From Phycisphaerales bacterium (GTDB lineage Bacteria > Planctomycetota > Phycisphaerae > Phycisphaerales > UBA1924): a DNA stretch of 64,000 nt. The stretch is taken from assembly GCA_020849615.1 (NCBI GenBank), contig JADLFW010000004.1, forward strand, positions 186,001-250,000. Direction: 5' to 3'. How positions within the stretch are numbered: position 1 is the first letter of the stretch; each line of letters opens with the position of its first letter. The notes below the pieces were generated by a model that did not search any database, was not told the DNA's origin, and saw only the letters and a list, made by a program, of their open reading frames with translations. Of this stretch, positions 52,506 to 60,714 are shown one piece after another. The translations under genes were made by a program, and so were the position numbers.

Positions 52506-54407
52506 ATGAATCAGACACGGAAGACACGATTCGGCGCGCGGATGCTCGTGATGATCGCCGGGCTGGCCGGCTGCGTGGCCTCCACGGCCCACGCCCAGTC
52601 GATCTGCGACCTGGTGTACCGCCCGGACCTGCCCGACTTTGACCAGAAGCGCGAGGCCGCGACCGGGTACACCGGGCTGCCCAACGACGGCCGGATGTAC
52701 TGCGTCCCCACTTCCTGCATCGACCAGCAGGCCTACCTGGCCAACCACGGCTACCCGAACGCGGTGAGCCCGTCCTACCAAGGCCCGCGCGACTGGCAGA
52801 ACGCCAACGTCAACACCATGACGTTCTACATCAACCAGATGGGCACGTACATGGATACGGACCCGTTCGATGGGACCGACGGCTCCTACCTCGACGGCTG
52901 GACGGAGTACCTTCAGGACCGTGTGCCGATCTACTGGGTCTCGTACAGCACCGCGCTCGCGCCCGACAACGACATCAAGTCCAACTATCCCGAGACGCTC
53001 GCCAACATGCTGCGGATGGGGGCGCTCGTGAACCTCAGCATCGGGTGGTTCGAGCTGCGCCACGGCGAGGTGACCTACTGGGAGCGCACCGGCGGGCACT
53101 GCACCGCCCTCTCGGGCACCATCAACGCCTGCGACTCGCAGCCCACGCTGCTGTGGCGCGACCCCAGCAGCGGCGACTCCAAGACGAGCCAGTCGCACTT
53201 CACCAACTCGATGTCCAGCATGACCTTCGTCACGGCGTACTTCAGCTGGAAGGACGACTCCTCCACGCACGCCCGGTCGACCTGGCGCCTCAACGCCTAC
53301 AACGGCGGCGATTCCTTCGGCTACGTCGGCGGGTACAAGGCCATCTGGCCCAACTTCGGCGTCGGCATCGACACCGTCGTCGGCAAGATCAAGTTCCACT
53401 TCCCCAGCACGCCCAAGGCCGACGGCGCCTCGCTCACCCAGGTCCATGATTTCTCGGCCCTGGGCGTCACCGGCGTGCCGCAGTCGATCGACCTCAGCCC
53501 GGACATGACCTGGAGCGCGGTGCTGGCGAGCAGCCCCGGCTTCCTGGCCCCCAAGAAGCTCATCGCGGTGAACCAGGCCGACGGCAGCGTCCGCCTGATC
53601 ACGACCCTCTCCGCCTTCGCGGGCCAGGTGGTCTTCAGCCCGCGCGGGGAACTCTTCGTCGCCGACTTCAACCAGCTCAAGAAGATCGACCCCGAGACCG
53701 GCGCGGTCATCGCCACCGGGACCATCACCAACGCCATCACCAGCCTGACCTACGACGACGCCAACGACCGCATCCTCGCCCTCTCGCAGCTCGAGCGCAC
53801 GATCGACACCTTCAGCCCGGGCGCCCAGCCCATCCAGTCGCTCCCCCTGCCCACCGCCGTGGCGGTCGGGCTCAACTCCTCCATCGCCATCAACCCCCTC
53901 ACCGGCAAGCCCTGGATCGCCTACGGGGACAGCCAGGTCTGCTACGAACTCACGATGGGCCCGACCGCCATCACCGCGACCTCAAAGTCGCTGAGCGGCG
54001 CGACCGCGCCGCGCCACATCCAGTTCAGCGCCAAGGGCGAGGCGCTCGTCCTCGACAACGGCCTCATCCGCGAGTACGGCATCGACCCGGGAACGGGCCG
54101 CTACAACCCCACATCCCGCACCGGCATGTCGGGCCTGGCCTTCGGCGGCCCGTTCCGGATGGCCAAGAACCGCACCTCGTACAACCCCGCGACCATCCAT
54201 CTCTTCGAGGACATCGATCTCGAGCCCGCGATCGTCCCCGACTGCTTCGTCGACCTCAACGGCGATGCCCTGGTCGACTTCGCCGACTACCTCGAGTTCC
54301 TGAACTACTACGAGCAGCTCGACCCCCGGGCCGACTTCAACTTCGATGGCCTGGTCGACTTCGTGGACTATCTCGAGTTCCTCAACCAGTACGACGAGGG
54401 CTGCTGA
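52506..54407 (+). CDS. Secreted C39/papain-like domain protein with GC-type dockerin module, paralogue A
   Basis: A 633-residue exported protein (signal cleaved near STAHAQ). The first 230 residues form a predicted cysteine-peptidase-like domain: YCVPTSC (Cys66), GGHCTALSG (His198) and WRDPSSG (Asp219), the order of a papain/C39-type triad. Residues about 300-560 are propeller-like repeats (ADGSVRLITTLS, DPETGAVIATG). The 54-residue EF-hand tag from base 54243 ends YDEGC; its first loop has DGDA-type Ala instead of Gly. It is the most diverged of three tandem paralogues. Divergent from the sigma factor operon; the shared 166-base gap may hold both promoters. ATG 52506 follows GGAGAGGGAA. Confidence 0.82.
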   Translation: MNQTRKTRFGARMLVMIAGLAGCVASTAHAQSICDLVYRPDLPDFDQKREAATGYTGLPNDGRMYCVPTSCIDQQAYLANHGYPNAVSPSYQGPRDWQNANVNTMTFYINQMGTYMDTDPFDGTDGSYLDGWTEYLQDRVPIYWVSYSTALAPDNDIKSNYPETLANMLRMGALVNLSIGWFELRHGEVTYWERTGGHCTALSGTINACDSQPTLLWRDPSSGDSKTSQSHFTNSMSSMTFVTAYFSWKDDSSTHARSTWRLNAYNGGDSFGYVGGYKAIWPNFGVGIDTVVGKIKFHFPSTPKADGASLTQVHDFSALGVTGVPQSIDLSPDMTWSAVLASSPGFLAPKKLIAVNQADGSVRLITTLSAFAGQVVFSPRGELFVADFNQLKKIDPETGAVIATGTITNAITSLTYDDANDRILALSQLERTIDTFSPGAQPIQSLPLPTAVAVGLNSSIAINPLTGKPWIAYGDSQVCYELTMGPTAITATSKSLSGATAPRHIQFSAKGEALVLDNGLIREYGIDPGTGRYNPTSRTGMSGLAFGGPFRMAKNRTSYNPATIHLFEDIDLEPAIVPDCFVDLNGDALVDFADYLEFLNYYEQLDPRADFNFDGLVDFVDYLEFLNQYDEGC

Positions 54408-54466
54408 AGCCCACAGGCCATCCTGGACGTCCACCCACCTTGACAGCCGCCCGACGCCCGATCACA

Positions 54467-54490
54467 CCCCCGGCATTCCGGGGGTTTTTT
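54467..54490 (+). terminator. Intrinsic terminator after paralogue A
   Basis: A perfect 7-bp stem CCCCCGG/CCGGGGG with loop CATT and six T residues. Confidence 0.88.
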
Positions 54491-54664
54491 GCTGGGAGGA
54501 TAGTCCGACATACGCCACAATGGCCCGGCCCGCGGCAGCGGACCTTTCCCCCAACCGCGAATCTTTGACCTTGCTCCCCCGGTCTTCCGCCTCTGTGACC
54601 GGCGGCGACCGGCGAGCGGTCCGCACCCGAACTCAACAGACCCGAGCAACCCGAGGAGAATGTC

Positions 54665-56557
54665 ATGAGAGCCAGAACCGACCACAGGAACGCCGTGCTC
54701 AGCCTGCTGGGCCTGATGGCCATCGCGGGCACGGCCGCGGCCGGCCCGTGCGGCTACACCTACCGCAGCAGCATCGCCGACCTGGACCAGAAGCGCGCCG
54801 CTTCCGCCTCCACCGTCGGGCTGCCCAACGACGGCCGCATGTACTGCGCGCCCACGTCGTGCATCGACAACCTCGCCTACATGGCCAACCACGGCTACCC
54901 GAACGCCGTCAGCACAGCGCTGCCGGGCCCGCAGAGCTGGACCAGCTCGGCCAACTACAACTTCATGGGGCAGTGCATCTACACCATGGGCCTGTACCTG
55001 GGCACGAGCGCGACGGGCGGCACCAACAACTACACGAGCGGGCTTCTGAACTACATGGCGGCCAATCTTCCCAACGACTACATCCAGATCTTCGCCGATT
55101 CCTTCACGCCCTCGGGCGACCTCAGCGGCAACGTCGCCGAGGACATGGCCGGGATGATCGCGTGCGGCGCGCTGGTCAACCTGCATATCGGCTGGTTCGA
55201 GCGCCGCGGCCCGTCCGGCGCCCGCTACTGGGAGCGCACCGGCGGCCACGTCGTGGCCCTCGCGGGGGTTGACGACGCGTGCTCCTCCTCGCCCAAGCTC
55301 ATCTGGCGCGACCCCTCCAACGGCAGCAGCTTTTACACCCAGGCCAGCAGCGCCAACTCGAGCTCGCGCCTCACGCTGGTCGCCGATGTCTTCAGCTGGA
55401 AGGATGACCCCGACAAGTACTTCAAGATCGGCTGGCAGTTCAACGCCTACACCGGCGACACCAAGGGCTTCCTCGGCGGGTACAAGGCCATCTGGCCCAA
55501 CTTCGGCGTGGGCCTGGCGCTGGGCCTCGATACCGAGACCCTCACCTTCTTCATGCCCAAATCCACGAACCGCGACGGCGCCCCGGAGACCCGCTCGGCC
55601 GGCATCTCGACGATCAACGGGCCCGTCAAGTTCCTCGACAATCACCCCAGCAACGTGTTCGCCTGCGTCGTCACCAACCCCTCCATCGTGGGCGTCTCCG
55701 ACAAGCTCCTGAGGGTCAACTACGCCGACGGCAGCGTCACCCAGATCGCCATCTTCAGCGGCTCGGGCGGGCCCATCGTCTTCGGAAATACCGGCGAGCT
55801 CTACGCCTGCGACGGCAGCGTGCTCAAGGCGATCAACCCCCGCGACGGCTCCGTGCGCCTCTCGGCGCCGCTGGCCCGCACCCTCGACTCGCTCGTCTTC
55901 GACGATGCGGGCCAGGTGATCATCGGCCTCGACCGCGCCACCAAGCGCATCGACAGCTACAACCCCTCCACGCTCACCCTCATGTCCTCGCGGCTGCTGC
56001 CCGACACCGTCACTCTCGGGTCCGACGCCTCGCTGGCGCTCAACCCCGCCACCGGCAAGGCCTGGCTCTGCCCCGACCAGGGCGGCGCCTTCTACGAGAT
56101 GACCTTCCCGGCGACCACGGGCGGAATCTCCCTTGATCTCAACGCGCTCCCGGGCATCACCAACCCCCTGTCCTTCCAGATCACCTCCAAGGGCGATGTC
56201 GTCGTCAACGACAACGGCATCCTCGAGGAACTCCACCAGGAAGGCCGCTTCTGGATCGTCGGCAACCGCACGGGCCTGTCGGGCCACCAGTTCGCCCGCG
56301 AGTTCCGCATGCCCCGGACGCGCGAGACCTACAACCCCCTCACGATCGACCTCTATGAAACCCACGACCTGCTCCCCGTCGAGGTGCCCGACTGCCGGGC
56401 CGACCTCAACGACGACGGGCTGGTCGACTTCGCCGACTACCTCGAGTTCCTGAACTTCTACGATGCCGAGGACCCGGCCGCTGATTTCAACGATGACGGG
56501 CTGGTCGACTTCGTCGATTACCTCGAGTTCCTCAACCAGTACGATGCGGGCTGCTGA
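54665..56557 (+). CDS. Secreted C39/papain-like domain protein with GC-type dockerin module, paralogue B
   Basis: A 630-residue protein, exported (signal cleaved near GTAAAG), with the same plan as its neighbours: YCAPTSC (Cys61), GGHVVALAG (His195), WRDPSNG (Asp216), then YKAIWPNFGVG and propeller-like repeats (ADGSVTQIAIFSG, NPRDGSVRLSAP), and the tag from base 56393 ending YDAGC. C39-like domains usually cut proteins or act as adaptors; the conserved triad suggests activity, but the substrate is unknown. GAGGAGAA about seven bases before the ATG fixes the start. It has its own terminator on each side. Confidence 0.83.
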   Translation: MRARTDHRNAVLSLLGLMAIAGTAAAGPCGYTYRSSIADLDQKRAASASTVGLPNDGRMYCAPTSCIDNLAYMANHGYPNAVSTALPGPQSWTSSANYNFMGQCIYTMGLYLGTSATGGTNNYTSGLLNYMAANLPNDYIQIFADSFTPSGDLSGNVAEDMAGMIACGALVNLHIGWFERRGPSGARYWERTGGHVVALAGVDDACSSSPKLIWRDPSNGSSFYTQASSANSSSRLTLVADVFSWKDDPDKYFKIGWQFNAYTGDTKGFLGGYKAIWPNFGVGLALGLDTETLTFFMPKSTNRDGAPETRSAGISTINGPVKFLDNHPSNVFACVVTNPSIVGVSDKLLRVNYADGSVTQIAIFSGSGGPIVFGNTGELYACDGSVLKAINPRDGSVRLSAPLARTLDSLVFDDAGQVIIGLDRATKRIDSYNPSTLTLMSSRLLPDTVTLGSDASLALNPATGKAWLCPDQGGAFYEMTFPATTGGISLDLNALPGITNPLSFQITSKGDVVVNDNGILEELHQEGRFWIVGNRTGLSGHQFAREFRMPRTRETYNPLTIDLYETHDLLPVEVPDCRADLNDDGLVDFADYLEFLNFYDAEDPAADFNDDGLVDFVDYLEFLNQYDAGC

Positions 56558-56613
56558 CCCCCGCGGACACGGGCCCCGGATTCCGGGCCCGGCTGTGAAA
56601 ATGGGAAACCGCG

Positions 56614-56647
56614 GCGGGGCTTCCGGTAGGGAGCCCCGCTGCTTTTT
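56614..56647 (+). terminator. Probable intrinsic terminator after paralogue B
   Basis: GCGGGGC pairs with GCCCCGC across a 12-base loop, followed by TGC and five T residues. Another GGGCCC-rich hairpin precedes it at about 56566-56592 without a T tract. Confidence 0.65.
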
Positions 56648-56808
56648 CGCCCCGGAACGCCGGGCCGGCCCGTCAAATCGACTCGGCAACCGCCCGCCCG
56701 GCTGGTAATTTGTGGCCACCGGCCCGCGATTCTCCGCATTCATGGCCGACGGCCCCCGATCGCCGGGTGCCCCAGTTCAAGGCGACCTTCCTCAGATCGG
56801 AGCCGACC

Positions 56809-58701
56809 ATGCCGTTTGCCCGCCGAACCAACGCTGTCCCCCTGCTCATCCTCGCCGCCGCCGCGGGCCTCGCCCAGGCCGACATCTGCGGCTACATCAG
56901 CCGCCCCAACCTGTCGGACCTCGACCAGCGGCGCCGCGCGGACGCGACGCACTACGGGCTGGGCAACGACGGCAACATGTACTGCGTCCCCACCTCGTGC
57001 ATCGACCAGCTCTGCTACATGTCCAACCACGGCTACCCCGCCGCGGTGAGCACCGATGTGCACGGGCCCCAGCTCTGGGGCAGCGCCGCGTTCTACAACT
57101 ACATGGGCGCGGTCATCGACACCATGGGCCTGTACCTGAACACCCACCCCGTCAACGGCACGGGCAACTACACCAACGGGCTGCTCAACTACATCGGGAC
57201 CAACCTGCCCAACGACTACATCGTCATCTACAGCGAGTCGTTCACCCCCTCGCACGACCTCATCGGCATCGAGGATGACATGTCCTCGATGCTCGCCATG
57301 GGCGCCCTCGTCAACCTGCACATCGGCTGGTTCGAGCGCCGCACCACCGGCGGCGGCACCCCCTACTGGGAGCGCACCGGCGGCCACGTCACCGCCCTCA
57401 ACGGCGTGAACTACGGCTGCACCTCCAAGCCCAAGCTCTACTGGCGTGACCCCTGGAACAACAGCAGCCTCTTCTCGCAGGCCTCGTACGGCACTTCCTC
57501 ATCCCGGCTCACGTTCGTCGCCGACCGCTTCAGCTGGAAGGACGACCCGAACACCTACGTCCGCTTCACGTACCAGATCGACGCCTACACCGGATCCACC
57601 AAGGGCTTCGTCGGCGGCTACAAGGCGATCTGGCCCAACTTCGGCGCCGGCATCGAGACCAGCGCCGACACCGACAGCTTCAAGTTTCACATCCCCAAGT
57701 CGCTCAACATGGACGGCGCGCCCGAGACCTTCTCGGCCCCCATCTCCTCCATCACCTACGGGCCCGTCACGTTCTTCGACACCCACCCCTCGATGGCGTT
57801 CTCCTGCGCCGCCACCAACCCGCCCCTGGTCGGCGTCAACGACAAGCTCATCAACATCAGCCACGGCGACGGCAGCGTCCGCCAGATCATGTCCTACACC
57901 TCCACCGCCGGGCCGCTGACCTTCGGCAACGACGGCGAGCTGTACGCCGGCGACGGCAGCGTCCTCAAGGCGATCAACCCGCGCACCGGCGAGGTCCGGA
58001 CCCAGTCGACCTTCGTCCGCATGCCCGAAGTCATGATCTTCGACGACGTCGAGCGCGAGATCGTCATGCTCGACATCGGCACCCGCCGCATCGACCGCTA
58101 CAACCCCATCACCCTGGCCCTCAACTCCACGTGGCTCCTCCCCGCCGCCCTCGCCATCGACACCGACGCCACCCTCGCCATCAGCGACGAGACGGGCCAG
58201 GTCTGGCTCGGCACGGGCCTCGGCGGCTCGGTCTACAGCCTTGTTTTCTCCGCCGCGGCGGGCCTGCAGGCCCAGGCCCACTCCCTCCCCAGCGTCACCG
58301 ACCCCCGCGCCATCCAGATCACTTCAAAGGGCGACATCCTCGTCAATGACGGCGGCATCATCGAGGAGGCCCGCCGCGATCCCGGCACGGGACGCTACGT
58401 CTCCGCCGACCGCACGGGGCTGCGCGGCCAGCGCTTCGCCGGCGATTTCCGCATCGCCCGCACCCGCAGCACCTTCGACCCCGCGACCATCAACCTCTAC
58501 GATTCGCACGACAAACTGCCGGTCGAGCCGCTCGACTGCCTCGCCGACCTCAACGACGACGGGCTCGTCGACTTCGCCGATTATCTCGAGTTCCTCAACT
58601 TCTACGATGCCGAGGATGTCGCGGTCGACTTCACCGGCGATGGCCTCGTCGATTTCGCCGACTACCTCGAGTTCCTCAACCTCTACGACGCGGGCTGCTG
58701 A
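56809..58701 (+). CDS. Secreted C39/papain-like domain protein with GC-type dockerin module, paralogue C
   Basis: A 630-residue exported protein (signal cleaved near GLAQAD), closest to paralogue B. The triad residues are Cys59 (YCVPTSC), His193 (GGHVTALNG) and Asp214 (YWRDPWNN). YKAIWPNFGAG, propeller-like repeats (GDGSVRQIMS, NPRTGEVRTQ) and the tag from base 58537 ending YDAGC follow. Length is identical to paralogue B, which fits recent tandem duplication. CGGAG six bases before ATG 56809 fixes the start. A terminator follows. Confidence 0.83.
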   Translation: MPFARRTNAVPLLILAAAAGLAQADICGYISRPNLSDLDQRRRADATHYGLGNDGNMYCVPTSCIDQLCYMSNHGYPAAVSTDVHGPQLWGSAAFYNYMGAVIDTMGLYLNTHPVNGTGNYTNGLLNYIGTNLPNDYIVIYSESFTPSHDLIGIEDDMSSMLAMGALVNLHIGWFERRTTGGGTPYWERTGGHVTALNGVNYGCTSKPKLYWRDPWNNSSLFSQASYGTSSSRLTFVADRFSWKDDPNTYVRFTYQIDAYTGSTKGFVGGYKAIWPNFGAGIETSADTDSFKFHIPKSLNMDGAPETFSAPISSITYGPVTFFDTHPSMAFSCAATNPPLVGVNDKLINISHGDGSVRQIMSYTSTAGPLTFGNDGELYAGDGSVLKAINPRTGEVRTQSTFVRMPEVMIFDDVEREIVMLDIGTRRIDRYNPITLALNSTWLLPAALAIDTDATLAISDETGQVWLGTGLGGSVYSLVFSAAAGLQAQAHSLPSVTDPRAIQITSKGDILVNDGGIIEEARRDPGTGRYVSADRTGLRGQRFAGDFRIARTRSTFDPATINLYDSHDKLPVEPLDCLADLNDDGLVDFADYLEFLNFYDAEDVAVDFTGDGLVDFADYLEFLNLYDAGC

Positions 58702-58742
58702 ACAGGAAGCAACGCGGCGGAGGCAGCAACAAGTGAAGCAGT

Positions 58743-58773
58743 CAGCCCCCCGCCCGGCCGGGGGCTGTTTCTT
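58743..58773 (+). terminator. Intrinsic terminator after paralogue C
   Basis: An 8-bp stem CAGCCCCC/GGGGGCTG with a nine-base GC loop is followed by TTTCTT. Confidence 0.8.
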
Positions 58774-58974
58774 GCGCTGTTGCACAACCGGAACGGCGCG
58801 TAGCTCCAGCGCCCGTTTCCCTCCCGAGCAAGACCCGGTCCACCGTGATCCGGCGCGCGAAAAAAGTTCTCCGCCGCCGCGTGAGTGCGGCGCCGGGCCG
58901 ACGCTTTGGTCCGGCCGTCGTGGGCCAACCAAGCCCGGCCAAAGCCCGGCGCCCATGCATGAAGGAGCAGAAGG

Positions 58975-60504
58975 ATGAACCGATCGCTTATGAACCGCAT
59001 GTCCCGCATGAACCGCATGTCCCACCTGTCCGGGGCCGTGCTCATCGCCGCCGCCGCCGGCGCTGCCTCGGCCCAGCCGCTGCAGTTCCACCGCACGGTG
59101 GGCCTGCCCGCCAATGAACTCGCCTACGAGATTTCCCCGACCAGCGACCGCGGTTTCGTCACCGTGGGCCGAACCTCGCTCACCCCCACCACCCCCGCCG
59201 ACATCTACGTCGTCCGCTACGACTCGCTCGGCAACGACCTGTGGTCCCGCGTCATCGGGTCCGTCGACCAGGCCAACGATGTGGGCTACTCCATCCGCCA
59301 GACCCGCGATGGCGGCTACATCATCGGCGCCGAGACCAGCAGCATCTCCAACCGCCTGGGCATCGCGCTCATCAAGCTCAGCCCGGCGGGCGGGCTCGTC
59401 TGGTCCCGCGTCTACACCGGCGTTCCCTTCGTCGATTCCCCCGCGGGTGTTGAGCTCACCGAGCTGCCCGACGGCTCCATCGTCCTGGTCGGCCGGGCCC
59501 AGAACACCACGGGCGGGCCGCTCGACGGGGTGCTTCTCCGCACCGACCCCGCCGGCAACCCGATCTTCATCAACCGCTACCAGGAGGTCGGCGCGGAGCT
59601 CGACGGCGCCAGCATGAGCTTCTCCGACATCGCGGTCCTCTCCGACGGCTACATGATCGCCGGCTGGATGAACGATGCCCAGGGCGGCAACCGCCAGTCG
59701 CTGATCCTCAAGACCACCCCGGCGGGCGTCCCCGTCTGGGCCCGGACCTACGCGATGACCGGCACCGACCTGACCGCCGATGCACTGCTGCTGGCCCCCA
59801 ACGCCGCGGCGTTCTGCGGCCGGGAGGGCGCGGCCAACGCGGTGGCGGCCCGCATCGACCTGGCGGGCGCGCCCGTGTGGTCGCGGATCATCGCCGGCTT
59901 CAGGCCCGGCTTCTCGGCCGCGTACAACGACAACGATGAACTCGCGCTCTTCGCGGGCCGGACCACCAACCCCGTATGGGGCGCGCTGATCCGCTTCGAC
60001 CCGCTCGGCGTCTACGCGGGCGGCGTCCGCTACGGCGATGGCGATTCCCGCACCGAGGTCCACGATGTCATCGGCCTTCCCTGCGGCTACGGCTACGCCC
60101 TCGCCGGGATGACCACCATGCAGCCCGGCTCGGGCCAGGAAGATGTGCACTTCCCGCGCACCGACACCAACGGCCGCACCGGCTGCCGCGAGCAGCCCTA
60201 CACACCCGGGATCACCTTCCCCGACCTCGCCGTCAAGCCGCGCACGGTGCAGATGATCCCCGATCAGCTCTGGGAGACCTTCCCGGTCTTTGTCCAGAAC
60301 CCCGATTCGGGCAACTTCCGCCTGTGCTTCGACGCCGGCTGCCCGGCCGACCTCAACGGCGATGGGATGGTCGATTTCACCGACTACCTCGAGTTCCTGA
60401 ACCTCTACGACGCCGGCAGCCTGTGCGCCGACTTCAACGGTGATGGGATGATCGACTTCGGTGATTACCTCGAGTTCCTGAACCACTACGACGCCGGCTG
60501 CTGA
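58975..60504 (+). CDS. Secreted propeller-like repeat protein with GC-type dockerin module, paralogue 1
   Basis: A 509-residue exported protein. The N-terminus is a micro-repeat of Met-Asn-Arg-Met-Ser units before the signal helix (cleaved near GAASAQ), leaving several possible ATG starts; 58975 is chosen because GAAGGAG lies eight bases before it. The body has about six repeats of 45-50 residues marked by DGGYIIGAE, IKLSPAGGLVWSR and DGYMIAG, as in beta-propellers of unknown role. A Cys-containing segment (GRTGCRE) precedes the tag from base 60340, ending YDAGC. The tag holds an extra Cys between its two EF-hands. No catalytic motif is visible. Its paralogue follows. Confidence 0.8.
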   Translation: MNRSLMNRMSRMNRMSHLSGAVLIAAAAGAASAQPLQFHRTVGLPANELAYEISPTSDRGFVTVGRTSLTPTTPADIYVVRYDSLGNDLWSRVIGSVDQANDVGYSIRQTRDGGYIIGAETSSISNRLGIALIKLSPAGGLVWSRVYTGVPFVDSPAGVELTELPDGSIVLVGRAQNTTGGPLDGVLLRTDPAGNPIFINRYQEVGAELDGASMSFSDIAVLSDGYMIAGWMNDAQGGNRQSLILKTTPAGVPVWARTYAMTGTDLTADALLLAPNAAAFCGREGAANAVAARIDLAGAPVWSRIIAGFRPGFSAAYNDNDELALFAGRTTNPVWGALIRFDPLGVYAGGVRYGDGDSRTEVHDVIGLPCGYGYALAGMTTMQPGSGQEDVHFPRTDTNGRTGCREQPYTPGITFPDLAVKPRTVQMIPDQLWETFPVFVQNPDSGNFRLCFDAGCPADLNGDGMVDFTDYLEFLNLYDAGSLCADFNGDGMIDFGDYLEFLNHYDAGC

Positions 60505-60525
60505 GGCCCGGCGCAACTCGCCCCG

Positions 60526-60558
60526 ACGCCCCCGGCCCGCCGCCGGGGGCGTTCTCTT
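60526..60558 (+). terminator. Intrinsic terminator between the propeller paralogues
   Basis: A perfect 11-bp stem ACGCCCCCGGC/GCCGGGGGCGT with a five-base loop, followed by TCTCTT. Confidence 0.82.
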
Positions 60559-60586
60559 GCGCGGGCCAACAAGCACCACGATGTTC

Positions 60587-60616
60587 GCGTGACAGGACCC
60601 AAGAGGGCGTGACAGG
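60587..60616 (+). promoter_or_regulatory. Direct repeat GCGTGACAGG upstream of the last tagged gene
   Basis: GCGTGACAGG-type decamers (60587-60595 region and 60607-60616) are spaced 20 bases apart, two helical turns, about 100 bases before the ATG at 60715. This is the layout of a tandem regulator-binding site. Nothing else supports it. Confidence 0.3.
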
Positions 60617-60714
60617 CGCCGCCCGGCGACGCTTGGGATGAACCGGCGCGGAAGCCGGGCCCGGGGCCTCATCACCAGCGCGCGCCACTCCCTGGCCGCG
60701 AAAGGAGTCCGATC

